Source: an uncultured Rubritalea sp. (GTDB taxonomy: Bacteria; Verrucomicrobiota; Verrucomicrobiia; Verrucomicrobiales; Akkermansiaceae). Taken from it: a stretch of DNA of 41,286 nt. This document shows, in pieces, positions 26,161 to 35,763 of the stretch. The notes beneath the pieces were generated by a model, which saw nothing but the letters and a program-made list of their open reading frames with translations, was not told where the DNA came from and did not search any database. Position numbers and translations under genes: made by a program. The stretch spans positions 1 through 41,286 of the forward strand of contig CAKZNV010000046.1 of NCBI GenBank assembly GCA_937132085.1, read 5' to 3'. How positions within the stretch are numbered: position 1 is the stretch's first letter; each line of letters opens with the position of its first letter.

Positions 26161-26739
26161 TCAACAACAACAACCTTCGGTATGTGTCGTATCGTTTAAG
26201 CCATCAGGTGTGTAGCAGACTACTAGCTTGCCATTGACTGTGATGCCTTGGAGCTTGGTCGTTCTTCCGCTCTTACATTGGAGTTCTTTGACATTGAAGA
26301 TCGTTTTGAAGAGTCCGTGGTCTTGCTTGATGTCTTTGAGTGCGTCTTTCTTGAAAATACGCTTGATTTCACGTTCAAATGCCTTTGCCCAATCTTCGTC
26401 TGAGCAAGATGGTGATGCGAGTAAGAATCCGCCGTTCTCTAGATACTTCTTCAGGTTCTTGCGTTCCTTAGAGGTAAGAGTGAAGTCACCTTCGCCAGTC
26501 ATGATAACGAATGGGAACTTGAATAGCTCATCCGCAGCCATTTTCACGGCTTTGAATCTGCGTTCTGTAGAGATACTGGTCTTTTGCTGGACCGTGGTGA
26601 GAAACTCATCACTGAAGCACTCGCTAGTCTTGGTGCCAGCGTAGATGAGGTTTCCACACTGCACAGCACCTTCTTTGGCTGTCACTAGCGCTGCGGTGCA
26701 GGCTAGTAGTGTGAGTATTAGTTTTAGTGTTTTCATCAT
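26161..26739 (-). CDS. DUF4159-type secreted protein with Cys-Cys-Cys end
   Basis: The 192-residue product has a signal peptide (about 1-21, ending LVTAK). Its body, with FPFVIMTGEGDFTLTSKERKNL, KKYLENGGFLLASPSCSDEDW and FEREIKRIFKKD, matches DUF4159, a flavodoxin-like or amidotransferase-like fold common at the end of Bat/MoxR operons in these phyla. The chain ends TEGCCC, three cysteines immediately before the stop, and several further cysteines occur in the body. It is the last gene of the operon (33 bases after DUF4175). Function is not established. Confidence 0.85.
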   Translation of the reverse strand: MMKTLKLILTLLACTAALVTAKEGAVQCGNLIYAGTKTSECFSDEFLTTVQQKTSISTERRFKAVKMAADELFKFPFVIMTGEGDFTLTSKERKNLKKYLENGGFLLASPSCSDEDWAKAFEREIKRIFKKDALKDIKQDHGLFKTIFNVKELQCKSGRTTKLQGITVNGKLVVCYTPDGLNDTTHTEGCCC

Positions 26740-26772
26740 ATTGATTCTATTTGGGTTTAAATGTAGATTAGC

Positions 26773-29556
26773 TTATTTTTGTTCCTCTGAGTAGAAGCGT
26801 TTGACGGCGTCTTTGTATTTGTCAGGAACATTCGTGCGGGTAGATTGGTTGGTGTTAGTGTCACGTTTTTTGCTAGATTCGATAGAATTTTTTCCAGAGA
26901 GTTTTGGTGTTCGACCATTGCCTTTTCCTAAGCCATTACCTTTCCCTTTGCCTTTACCAGCACTACCAGGTGACTGATATTCATTTCGTGATGGTCCGAA
27001 CATGGGAGCGTTGCCTCTGTTGAGACCATCACCTCCACCGCCGAAGCCACCTTGGCCTCCACCATTTTGACCCATGCCTCCTTTGCCACCGCCCCCACCT
27101 TTGGCTTGTTGGAGTAGAGCTTGGAGCATTTGCTTCATGGCTTCTTCCATGTCTTCATCAGCATCTTCTGGTGGTTTAGGTGGTTTAGGTGGGCGACCAT
27201 TGATCATATCTGCAAACTCATTGTCTTCCATGTCGATGAGTTCCTTCATCAGTGTGTAGGCTAGGTAGGCATGATTTACGGCATCGTGGGATTTGCCATT
27301 GGTGCATGAGAGAGTCGCCGCGTCCATTGGATCAGGGATGTTGAGTTGTTGCATTTTTTCTAGGAAAATATCACAGTCATGTGCCAGCTCAGCATATTCT
27401 TCAGGGAGAGCTGCCGCCGCTTTCTTGAGATCTTTGGCAAATTGCTCTAGCTGCTTTTTATTCTTCTGCTGAGTTTGGCCTAGTGGCTCTAACTGACCCA
27501 CATTGCGGCGGATGCCTTTGCTTAGTTCTTGAGCAATTCTAGTGATGCGAGAGGCGATTGATTTCTGGTTGTTATAGAGCTTTAAGAAGACCGCCGCTTG
27601 CTGAGCCACGTCACCCCAGAGTTTAAGCTTTTCTGCTTGGTCTTCGAGTTCTTGCGCCTCCTCTTGGTATGGGCGTAGACGTTCAATGAGGATATTGATG
27701 ATATTGTCATTGGGATTTGTCCCAGAGTTGAAGTCCATAGCGCTGAGGTCTTCTAGGTTTGTTAGAAGTGTTTGTGCAGTTTGTTCGGCTATTTTAGTGA
27801 GTTCTTTTTCTGTTTCGAATGCTTCAAAATCTTGACTGATCCTGAACACTTCTTCACGTGAAGCAGAGTGTGTTTTAAAGGCATGTTCTCTGGCTCCTTT
27901 GAAGGTTTCTAGCTGCTCTTTCTTGTTAGCTATTTTGAACTCTTCTAGTGAGGCTATGGCTTCTTTGATCGCTTTATTAAGGGCTATATAGCGGATGTTG
28001 AATTGCTCCATCTTTAGCTTACTGCGGAGTCTCGCTGCGTATTCCTCTTCGGAAATGATTTCTACTCGGACTACTGATGAGGTTCCGATGCCTAGCAGGG
28101 ATGGGTTCTTGTCATTGGACTCTAGGTAGAATTCTAGGATGTCTTTTGGCTTCACTCCGATGCTGCTGAGGTCGAGTTGTTGTCTGAATTCGTATGTGTC
28201 TGATTGCACGGACTGAGCGATGATTTTAGCTCGGTCACGGTAGCCCTGTAGAGTGCGCACGAGGTAAACATCACTTAGTTCGTAGTCGTCTTCTACAGAT
28301 CCTTTGAGAGGGATGATAGAGTTCGGTGTGGCTTGCACATACTTGGCTGGGAAGGAAATGTCGGCCACTGGAGCGAGATCTGCTCTAGTTAGAATACTGA
28401 ACTGAAGCGGAATCGCAGAAATCGTTCCTCGGACATCGTTGATATTACAGGTGATGTTAGAGGATTGAGTAGCTAGCCAGGTGAAAATCACTTGATTCTT
28501 GCTCTCAGAGCTGGTGGTGGCAGAGACGAGTTCGTTTAGATCAGGTTGCTTATCAGAAAGTTCAGTGATGTTAATTTCTCCTGCTGAAAGTGGTCTGTTA
28601 GAGGTGACTGTTAGAGTGATGGTTGAGCCATGGATTGCCTTGATCTCGTTGCCTTCGAGTGGGAACTCTATCGGCTTGCGTTTAGTGTAGCTTGGCGGTG
28701 TGATTCTGATGACTGCGTTGGTGAATTTAGGCTGGAGTAGGACGTTGATCTTCTTCCACTCGCTACGAGCTTTACCTGTTGAGAAGGAATACTCTAGGTC
28801 TGTGACTACGCTGTTAAACTTCTTTGAGAAGACATTGTGTTCCTCTTGGAAGGTGTTGATGCGTTCTACATCGTTGGTATTCGGGTCTCTGACTAGGCAA
28901 ATGACATCTTCTTCGATTTCAGCGCCAGTGATTTTGACACGGACTTGATTACTCGAACCATAGATGGTGTTTTCTTCTGTCTGAGTGATTTCAAACTGCA
29001 GGGGAGAATACGGTGGAATGTCCTGAGATGGGTGAGTGAGGCGATTATAGACAGTGTCAAATGCTTGTGGATGGATCGTTCTGAGACCAAAGATTGTAGC
29101 CGCAACAGCTCCTAGTCCTAGAATGCCGTAGCCGAGTTGTTTGAAGGGGATTTTGCTCTTTAGAGGGATGCCTTTGAGTTCTTCCGCAGCTTTCTCCTGA
29201 GCCAGCTCACTGAGGTAGCCTTGGAGTGGTGAGATGGATTCTTTTGTGCTGAGGTCTGCTGCTGCTCGGATGTTGTTGGCTGGGTTTGCAGAGGCTTGGT
29301 CAGCGAGTGATGCGATGGTCGGTTGTGGGGTGCGGATCGCTTTGACGATAAGGAATAAAGCAGCTAGAGCTGTGAAGCCGAAGATGATGTAGTTGGCTAG
29401 AGTTCTGGCAGAATTATCCATCGCCCACACTGAGTCAGCTAGTCCGTAGAGGATCATGGCTAACAGAAAGAGGACGGCTACCAAGAGGATAGTCTTGAGG
29501 CATTTTCCAATGACCCAAGTGCGCTTGTAGCTGGAGATGGCTTTTTGGTAATTCAT
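26773..29556 (-). CDS. DUF4175-type membrane protein
   Basis: The 927-residue protein has two hydrophobic helices near the N-terminus (about 22-42 and 53-72), a third at about 131-151, then a large periplasmic part with beta-rich domains (about 180-470), a long coiled-coil-rich region with many Glu/Lys/Gln (about 490-770) and a low-complexity Gly/Asn/Lys-rich tail (about 800-900). This order is the DUF4175 pattern found beside BatA/VWA genes. The Gly-rich tail (for example KGGGGGKGGMGQNGGGQGGF) is in frame with good codons. It follows the VWA gene by 18 bases. Its partners are likely the VWA proteins. Confidence 0.88.
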   Translation of the reverse strand: MNYQKAISSYKRTWVIGKCLKTILLVAVLFLLAMILYGLADSVWAMDNSARTLANYIIFGFTALAALFLIVKAIRTPQPTIASLADQASANPANNIRAAADLSTKESISPLQGYLSELAQEKAAEELKGIPLKSKIPFKQLGYGILGLGAVAATIFGLRTIHPQAFDTVYNRLTHPSQDIPPYSPLQFEITQTEENTIYGSSNQVRVKITGAEIEEDVICLVRDPNTNDVERINTFQEEHNVFSKKFNSVVTDLEYSFSTGKARSEWKKINVLLQPKFTNAVIRITPPSYTKRKPIEFPLEGNEIKAIHGSTITLTVTSNRPLSAGEINITELSDKQPDLNELVSATTSSESKNQVIFTWLATQSSNITCNINDVRGTISAIPLQFSILTRADLAPVADISFPAKYVQATPNSIIPLKGSVEDDYELSDVYLVRTLQGYRDRAKIIAQSVQSDTYEFRQQLDLSSIGVKPKDILEFYLESNDKNPSLLGIGTSSVVRVEIISEEEYAARLRSKLKMEQFNIRYIALNKAIKEAIASLEEFKIANKKEQLETFKGAREHAFKTHSASREEVFRISQDFEAFETEKELTKIAEQTAQTLLTNLEDLSAMDFNSGTNPNDNIINILIERLRPYQEEAQELEDQAEKLKLWGDVAQQAAVFLKLYNNQKSIASRITRIAQELSKGIRRNVGQLEPLGQTQQKNKKQLEQFAKDLKKAAAALPEEYAELAHDCDIFLEKMQQLNIPDPMDAATLSCTNGKSHDAVNHAYLAYTLMKELIDMEDNEFADMINGRPPKPPKPPEDADEDMEEAMKQMLQALLQQAKGGGGGKGGMGQNGGGQGGFGGGGDGLNRGNAPMFGPSRNEYQSPGSAGKGKGKGNGLGKGNGRTPKLSGKNSIESSKKRDTNTNQSTRTNVPDKYKDAVKRFYSEEQK

Positions 29557-29574
29557 GGTGAAAGTTATTGGTGA

Positions 29575-31773
29575 TTAGATGAGTCCGCTGCGGCGTCTGA
29601 CCCACCACTCGGTGGCTAAAATAAATAGAATGATAATAGGAACGAACCAAAGTAACCAGCTGGATTTCCAGATGGATTCTGATTTTGCTTCATGATGAGA
29701 CTTTTGGCTGAACATCTCATTGAGGAATGTAGTGAGTTCACTTTCATCAATGACTCTTCCGCCAGTGGATTCGCAGAGCTCGCTGAGGAATACTGGATCT
29801 GGGTTGAGGTTGTCTTGTTCAGTGGGTGGTGCCTTGACTTGGATGTTCAGGACGGGAGCAGGTGATTTGTCGTCGGTATTTAGGGTGACAGTGTAGCGTC
29901 CGGGTTCGGAGGGTTCAAAGGAGCATTTCCAGGTAGGTTTACCGGCGACTGGCACCGAGCTAGCTGGATTCAGCTGGATGGGTTCTTTGCCTTCTGCGGT
30001 GATGGTGACGGTAGGCTTTGGTGATTTCTTAGTGCCACGGTAGCTGATGGAGAATGATACTGGCTCTTGGAGGTCTACTGTCTGGCTGGATGTGTGGATG
30101 GAGTAGTCGTGACCAGGTAGGAACTCTGAGTAAGCGACCATCCATTGGATCATCTGAGTCCAGAATTCTTGATACATGTTGCCTAGCTCTCTGGCTTCTG
30201 GGTAGAAATCCCACTTCCAGAGACCGTCCGCATTGACTAGTCCTGTGACGCCTTGACCGTAGCGGCGCACCATGAGGAGAGGGAATTTACCTTTGTTGCT
30301 CGGTAGTGATCCTTCAGCGAGGATTCGGGTGAAGGGTTTGACTGAGTCGACTCGGTGAGCGTCTTTCAGGCTAGGTAGAGATTGCCAAATAGGGCTGTTA
30401 GGCTCTGGCAGTGCTTGGCCGAATAGTCCTGCGTTTTGTCCATCCGCTGTAGGAGCGATGTTGAATTCTGAGGTGTTGCCGCTAGCCCAGTTGACTGGTT
30501 CTAGGGTCTCTAGCGCTTCGACTCTACCTGAGTAAGGTTTTCCTCTGGCGAACAAAATAGCGCCACCTTGGTCTCTAACAAAACTCTTGAGAGCCTCGAT
30601 GCGCTGCTCAGTGAGGAAGTGCTCGGCGTTCTTGCCGAAGATGATGAGGTCGTAGTGAGAGAGTGCTTCTTTGGTATCGGGGAAGATAGCATCGCTGGAG
30701 GCTACTGGTTCAGATTGGTCAGAATCTATACGGAACCAACGAGTTTCACTGAGTCTGTGCACTGAGTGAACATCCATGTGACCTTGCTGACGGAGTAGCT
30801 GAGCGAGGAATTTAGAGTCCCAATACGGTGCTGCTTCGGCGATGAATACGCGTGTCTTGGTCTTTAGAATACGAATGTTAATCTGGTCTGCGTTGTTGCT
30901 AGCGATTTGCTCACCTGCAGCTTTGCCAATTTTAAGATGCAGGATAGCAGTCTTTTCTGGGGCTTTGACTGAGAATGTGTGGAGCTTCTTTTCGTTATTC
31001 TTGATCTCTAGTTGTTGATTAGCGAGCTCTTTGCCTGCGTTGTCTGTTAGAGTTAGATTGACGGACTGATTGCCTAGATGTTGGTTCTCGATGACTGCGG
31101 TGATCTGGATGTTCTGACCTGGGAATGCAGTGATGGTGTTTCTGCTAGATTTCAGTGAGAGATCACTCTTGCGAACATCTTTACCGATACTGATAGCGTA
31201 GATAGGTGCATTGTTGGCTCTGGATAGTAGGCTGAGAGTGGAATTCTTAGGAGCTAAGGTTTGGCGACCGTCAGTGAGGACGATGAGTGCTTCAGGTGAG
31301 TCACCACCAGATTGTAGTTTAGTGAAAAGATTTGTTCCAGAGCGGTGCAGGTTAGAGTTGTTGCCGTCAGCTTTGAGGTCTGTTAGCTCGTTTAGTTTAC
31401 GACTATCTTCTGCGAATCCGTAGAGCTCGGTAGTGATGCTATTTTCCTCAGCGGCTTTGTTGATTTCGCCAGTGAGTAGCTGCGCTTTATCAGATCTGGT
31501 GAGTTTGGTTTGCAGATTGATGGTCGCCATGGAGGCTGACTCATCGATTAAGACTGGGTAGAGACGTGGCTTGGTTTGGACAGTTTCGACCCACTTGCCT
31601 GGATTTAGGAGAAAGGCGCAGAGAGCGATGAGTGCGAGAGTTCTGAGCACGATGAGTAGCTTGCGGATACCACTGCTCGCATGATGAGAGGATCGCCAAG
31701 ACGCATAGATGCCTAGCCCGATGATGAGGATGATCAATGGGATCAAGATTGGTAGATCGAGGACGGGCTTCAT
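29575..31773 (-). CDS. VWA-domain membrane protein with C-terminal anchor
   Basis: The 732-residue protein starts with two transmembrane helices (about 8-24 and 38-56), then has a von Willebrand A-like domain with metal-site motif LIDESAS (Asp77, Ser79, Ser81), a beta-sandwich region, a class I amidotransferase-like region (about 320-560; YDLIIFGKNAEHFL, GGAILFARG) and a C-terminal transmembrane helix (about 703-722). VWA proteins bind ligands through a metal ion. Its start codon overlaps the stop of the upstream BatA-like gene by four bases (31770-31773, ATGA-type), which signals translational coupling. A single reading frame carries the whole protein. Confidence 0.88.
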   Translation of the reverse strand: MKPVLDLPILIPLIILIIGLGIYASWRSSHHASSGIRKLLIVLRTLALIALCAFLLNPGKWVETVQTKPRLYPVLIDESASMATINLQTKLTRSDKAQLLTGEINKAAEENSITTELYGFAEDSRKLNELTDLKADGNNSNLHRSGTNLFTKLQSGGDSPEALIVLTDGRQTLAPKNSTLSLLSRANNAPIYAISIGKDVRKSDLSLKSSRNTITAFPGQNIQITAVIENQHLGNQSVNLTLTDNAGKELANQQLEIKNNEKKLHTFSVKAPEKTAILHLKIGKAAGEQIASNNADQINIRILKTKTRVFIAEAAPYWDSKFLAQLLRQQGHMDVHSVHRLSETRWFRIDSDQSEPVASSDAIFPDTKEALSHYDLIIFGKNAEHFLTEQRIEALKSFVRDQGGAILFARGKPYSGRVEALETLEPVNWASGNTSEFNIAPTADGQNAGLFGQALPEPNSPIWQSLPSLKDAHRVDSVKPFTRILAEGSLPSNKGKFPLLMVRRYGQGVTGLVNADGLWKWDFYPEARELGNMYQEFWTQMIQWMVAYSEFLPGHDYSIHTSSQTVDLQEPVSFSISYRGTKKSPKPTVTITAEGKEPIQLNPASSVPVAGKPTWKCSFEPSEPGRYTVTLNTDDKSPAPVLNIQVKAPPTEQDNLNPDPVFLSELCESTGGRVIDESELTTFLNEMFSQKSHHEAKSESIWKSSWLLWFVPIIILFILATEWWVRRRSGLI

Positions 31774-33839
31774 GAAATGGTAGATGTGTTAGAGCTAGGT
31801 TTGTTGCGCTTGGTAGTAGCGGCGAATGCCTCTGCAATGAGGAGTAGGAGGACTGCTGAGACTAGCCACGGCCACATTGGGATGCCTTGAGAAAGGGCTT
31901 CGGCTTTTAAAATGTCGGACGCTTCGGCAGACTGACCTTGCTTGAGTGCAGCAGGGTCAAGGAGGCTGAGATCAGATTCGCTAGTGGGGAAATTGACAAA
32001 GTTGGTGTGAGCGATGGTGTTACCAGTGCGCCACTCGAAGATTCCCGGTGTTGCTGGGACGGTGCTTTGTAGTGAGGCACCTTGCTTGGTATTAGAGAGC
32101 TTGATGGCCCAGTTTTCACCGCTGAGTGGGTGGAGCGCTACGGTGCTAGGGTCTATGTTCTCAGGCACTAACCAATTCACTGGGCTGCCAGGTAGTAGTT
32201 CAAACTGGAGATTCATTTTCGATGGCTGAATGTAGAGTAGTAGCTCTGCCATGAAGGTGACGAATGGCTCTTGGCTGATCCAGTCTGAGAGGTTTGGGTC
32301 GAAGGGGAGGTTCCAGATGAGTCGCTTTGATTTGCTCGATGACTTACTGGTGTTATTGAGCAAGATAGCAGGAATTTTGTCGGTGTAGCTGATGATCGAT
32401 GCGTTGAGCCATTCGCTAGGTAGCTGGAATCTCTGTCGGAAATTCCCCTGAGCTGGATTACCAAATTCTCCAGAGCTAAAGATACTGAAGAGTGATGAAG
32501 TTTCTTTAGTAATGCCTGCTCTCCAGCCTTCTGGGTTGTCTTTCTGGGTGAGTGCGTTTGAGCTGGCTGGTAGATTTAGTAGCTGTTGGAGCTGCTGAAG
32601 TTGGCAAGACGATGATGGTGTTACGATGATCGTGGTGCCGTTGTTAGAGAGTTTTGTTAGAGTCTCGATGTCTTGGCCATTCCACTCATGGATGAAGAGG
32701 ATATCATGCACTCCCACAGGTGGGATTTCTGCGGTGACTGTGTGGCTAAGCCATGGCAGAGCAGAGGCTAGGCGTTGGAGGACGGAAGCTGGGCCGTGAA
32801 CTTTAGATTTAGCTTCTGCTGGAGAGGCTCCTAGTGGTGTGAGTGAGCAGAGGCTTAGAGATTCTCGCACAGGAATGATGGTGAAGCGCTCGTCGTCACC
32901 TTTGAAACTATCTTCAGTCAGTGAGGCTGTGACAGCTACGTCGCCATGATGGCTGAATTGGGTGCGAAATTCGACTTCAGTTTGTCCATTAGCAGGGATC
33001 TCGATGTCTTTAGACTGACGACCTCCGCCAGCGTTGAGATAGATGGTGGTGGACTTAGGCTTGTTTGAGAAGTTCTTGATTTGGCAGGAAATAGCTACGT
33101 CTTGACCAGTCACTGGTGAGCTAGGTGTGGTGGCGATTGAGCTGATCGCTATGTTGGCGAGGTCAGTATCGCCGACTGCTAGTTTAGTGAACTTGATGGC
33201 TTCTGGGACGTCTAGTTCTGCATTTTCCCAAGCTTGCTTCTGGAAGTCGGAAATGATGATGATCTCACGGTTACCGTTGACGTTCTTTAGCTGCTCTAAG
33301 GCTAGCTTGATAGACGCTGAGATAGCGCCCACATCTGAAGTCGGTTCAGCAGTTTGTAGTGATTCTTTGAGGAAAGTGAGGTTTGGTCCCGGAGCAGGGA
33401 AGACAGCGTTAGGAGTTGAGTTGATCCAGATGATGTTCGCATTGTCTGGTTTGAGCTTGGTGAGGAGTTCAGAGGCTTCATTGCATGCTTCAGTGAATCG
33501 TGATGTGCTGCCTTGTTGGGCGCTCATGGAGGCAGAACGATCGATGATGATGATTACATTATCATCCGCACCAGCGATGCGGTTAGGGTCTTCTGAGACT
33601 AGAAATGGCTGAACGAAAATAGCTAGCAAGGCTGCGGCAGCTAGTGTGCGTAGGAGGAGCACGAGCCTGTCTTGAGGTTTGCGGACTCGTGACGTTTTCT
33701 TGATGATGCGCTTGAGGAATGTGATGTCTGAGAAGCGGTGCTTGGGTGGGCGGCTTCTGGCAAACAAGTGCACAAGTATAGGAATGGCAGCGAGTGCCAT
33801 GAGCCAGAAGAGTGCAGGATTATTATAAAGTAGTGACAT
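31770..33839 (-). CDS. BatA-like VWA-domain membrane protein
   Basis: The 689-residue protein begins with the BatA N-terminal motif (NPALFWLMALAAIPILVHLF, transmembrane about 8-27, then RFSDITFLKR), a second helix at about 60-80, and a VWA domain with the metal site IIDRSAS (Asp100, Ser102, Ser104). A large part from about 280 to 640 has beta-rich, CARDB-like and amidotransferase-like stretches. A last helix occurs at about 655-675 followed by a basic polar tail. BatA is the core membrane subunit of the aerotolerance operon. Its VWA and helix order match. The gene follows the DUF58 gene by 16 bases. Confidence 0.9.
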   Translation of the reverse strand: MSLLYNNPALFWLMALAAIPILVHLFARSRPPKHRFSDITFLKRIIKKTSRVRKPQDRLVLLLRTLAAAALLAIFVQPFLVSEDPNRIAGADDNVIIIIDRSASMSAQQGSTSRFTEACNEASELLTKLKPDNANIIWINSTPNAVFPAPGPNLTFLKESLQTAEPTSDVGAISASIKLALEQLKNVNGNREIIIISDFQKQAWENAELDVPEAIKFTKLAVGDTDLANIAISSIATTPSSPVTGQDVAISCQIKNFSNKPKSTTIYLNAGGGRQSKDIEIPANGQTEVEFRTQFSHHGDVAVTASLTEDSFKGDDERFTIIPVRESLSLCSLTPLGASPAEAKSKVHGPASVLQRLASALPWLSHTVTAEIPPVGVHDILFIHEWNGQDIETLTKLSNNGTTIIVTPSSSCQLQQLQQLLNLPASSNALTQKDNPEGWRAGITKETSSLFSIFSSGEFGNPAQGNFRQRFQLPSEWLNASIISYTDKIPAILLNNTSKSSSKSKRLIWNLPFDPNLSDWISQEPFVTFMAELLLYIQPSKMNLQFELLPGSPVNWLVPENIDPSTVALHPLSGENWAIKLSNTKQGASLQSTVPATPGIFEWRTGNTIAHTNFVNFPTSESDLSLLDPAALKQGQSAEASDILKAEALSQGIPMWPWLVSAVLLLLIAEAFAATTKRNKPSSNTSTIS

Positions 33840-33855
33840 GAAATTGGTAAATGAC

Positions 33856-34728
33856 TTAGTGAGCTAGTCGGTCAAAGAGGGTGAAGTAGGATTCTTGGGT
33901 GGAAATGAGGGTGTAGTCTACCTTTCTAGACGCAGCAAGTGAGCGTAGAGCTTTAGTGTGTGCCTTGAGTTCATCTTGCCAAGTCTGCTTGATCGATGAG
34001 GTGTGAATCGTGATTTTCTCATCGGTCTCCATGTCAGTAAACATAGAGAGCCCACGGTCTGTTAGATTCATTTCTCCTGGGTCTAAGACATGGAAGAGAT
34101 GAATGCGGAAGCCTCGGTGAATGTAAGGATTGAGCGCTTGGAAGATCTGCTTTGGCTCATCGAAGAAGTCAGAAAGGATGACGATGGTTCCTTTGCGCTT
34201 GATGAGTGGGTTGGCTCTTTTTAGTGACTCAGCGAGTGAGGTCTGGGAGCCGGGTTGGTTCTTCTCTAGCAGATTTAAAATGCTGTGCAGATGTTTCCTA
34301 GTAGATCCTGGAGGTAAGTGATGGCGGATGTCTTTGTCGAATATCTGTAGTCCCACTTGATCGTTCTTGCTGACGATGAGGTAAGAAAGACAGGCTGCGA
34401 AGAATGACGAATATTCGAGCTTAGTTAGCTCAGATTTTTCCTTGAATCCCATCGATGCAGAGGAATCGACGAAGATGGTGCATTCGAGGTTAGTTTCCTG
34501 CTCAAAGGTCTTCAAATAATGCCTGTCCGAACGTGCGAAAACTCTCCAGTCCACCATGGATGGATCATCACCCGGTGTGTATTGGCGGTATTCATGGAAT
34601 TCAGTCGAGGAGCCACGCTGCTTAGAGCGGTGGCGTCCAGAGAGATATCCTTCGACAAGTGCTTTGGCTCCGAACTCATAGTTGCGGAGCTTGTTGATGT
34701 CTTCAGGTTTTAGATATTTGAATTGCAT
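33856..34728 (-). CDS. DUF58 family protein
   Basis: The 290-residue cytoplasmic protein has the family signature of DUF58: RQRGSSTEFHEYRQYTPGDD followed by PSMVDWRVFARSDRHYLKTF (about 36-75) and a VWA-like region with FVDSSASM (Asp88, Ser90, Ser92) and IVILSDFFD. DUF58 proteins are encoded between MoxR and BatA genes in almost all Bat-type operons, as here, and are thought to bind the MoxR ATPase. The gene begins 23 bases after moxR and ends 16 bases before the BatA-like gene. No transmembrane segment is visible. Confidence 0.93.
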   Translation of the reverse strand: MQFKYLKPEDINKLRNYEFGAKALVEGYLSGRHRSKQRGSSTEFHEYRQYTPGDDPSMVDWRVFARSDRHYLKTFEQETNLECTIFVDSSASMGFKEKSELTKLEYSSFFAACLSYLIVSKNDQVGLQIFDKDIRHHLPPGSTRKHLHSILNLLEKNQPGSQTSLAESLKRANPLIKRKGTIVILSDFFDEPKQIFQALNPYIHRGFRIHLFHVLDPGEMNLTDRGLSMFTDMETDEKITIHTSSIKQTWQDELKAHTKALRSLAASRKVDYTLISTQESYFTLFDRLAH

Positions 34729-34751
34729 GAACGGCTGGGTTTAGAGGGAGA

Positions 34752-35735
34752 TTAAGGAAGGATCTTCTTGATGATGTCGTCTTCTGTGATGCCTTCACCA
34801 GTAGCATTGTAGTTCGGTGTGATGCGGTGGCGTAAGATAGGGAGTGCTGCGTCACGTAGCTCATCCATCGATGCTGCTGGCTTGCCTCTTAGTAGTGCGA
34901 GCGCTCTAACAGCCTTAGCAAGACACTGAGAAGCACGAGGGCCAGCTCCGTAGGAAATGTAGTTGTTTACAAACTCAGAAGCGTGTTCAGAACCAGGACG
35001 GGTAGAGTGAACGAGCTTTAGAATGCCTTTGACCACGCTCTCAGGGAGTGGGACGTCGATCGTTGCATCTTGCAGTTCAAGAACTCCAGCTGTGTCTAAA
35101 ATTGGGCTAGCTGTTGGTAAGTTTTTACCAGTCGTGAGGTTAACGATTTGCTCTTCTTCCTCGATAGTTGGGTAGCCGATTCTGATGTTGTAGAAGAAGC
35201 GGTCAAGCTGAGCTTCAGGAAGCGGGTAAGTGCCTTCATGCTCGATCGGGTTCTGGGTGGCAAAAACGATGAATGGCTCTTCGAGCTTACGGGTTTTGCC
35301 AGCGACGGTGACCTGCTTTTCCTGCATCGCTTCTAGTAGAGCGGCTTGAGTCTTAGGTGGAGTTCGGTTGATCTCATCAGCGAGGATGAGGTTAGAGAAG
35401 ATAGGTCCTGGTGTGAACTCGAATCCTCTGCCACCAGCACTATCTGTCTGGAGGATCTCAGAACCTACGATGTCTGTAGGCATGAGATCTGGTGTGAACT
35501 GGATACGCTGGAATTTTAGCCCTAGGATGTGGCCGAGAGTGGACGCTAGAAGTGTCTTAGCGAGACCGGGAACACCTTCGAGAAGGCAGTGACCTTTACA
35601 GAGGAGTGAGACTAGCATTTGTTCTACTACTTCATCTTGACCTACGATGACTCGTGCAGTTTCTTTTCTGATGTTCGAGACTTGGTCTTGGACTTTCTGC
35701 CATTGTTCAGCAGGGGCTGTGTTTGTTGTCGTCAT
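34752..35735 (-). CDS. MoxR-family AAA+ ATPase
   Basis: The 327-residue ATPase has Walker A GVPGLAKT (residues 54-61), Walker B LILADEINR (about 112-120), sensor 1 in VFATQNP and a C-terminal lid domain with GAGPRASQCLAKAVRALA. This is the MoxR arrangement, including the insertion of TPPKTQAALLEAMQE. MoxR ATPases act as chaperones that assemble or remodel VWA-protein complexes. In this operon the substrates would be the DUF58, BatA and VWA proteins encoded next. The ATG is preceded by a long AT-rich spacer after the 1008-residue protein gene (28 bases). Probably soluble. Confidence 0.95.
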   Translation of the reverse strand: MTTTNTAPAEQWQKVQDQVSNIRKETARVIVGQDEVVEQMLVSLLCKGHCLLEGVPGLAKTLLASTLGHILGLKFQRIQFTPDLMPTDIVGSEILQTDSAGGRGFEFTPGPIFSNLILADEINRTPPKTQAALLEAMQEKQVTVAGKTRKLEEPFIVFATQNPIEHEGTYPLPEAQLDRFFYNIRIGYPTIEEEEQIVNLTTGKNLPTASPILDTAGVLELQDATIDVPLPESVVKGILKLVHSTRPGSEHASEFVNNYISYGAGPRASQCLAKAVRALALLRGKPAASMDELRDAALPILRHRITPNYNATGEGITEDDIIKKILP

Positions 35736-35763
35736 ATTGATCGTGTTTTTTTTAGTTTTAAAT

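Noticed and set aside
26228-26644. 138-residue plus-strand frame inside the DUF4159 gene
   Set aside because: It is antisense to a gene with a signal peptide and family motifs; no family resemblance of its own.
27000-27130. Gly-rich stretch as a sequencing error or frameshift in the DUF4175 gene
   Set aside because: The frame stays open, and Gly-rich tails are common in this family.
33127-33612. 161-residue plus-strand frame within the BatA-like gene
   Set aside because: Antisense shadow of the VWA coding sequence, Ser/Leu/Met-rich without domain pattern.
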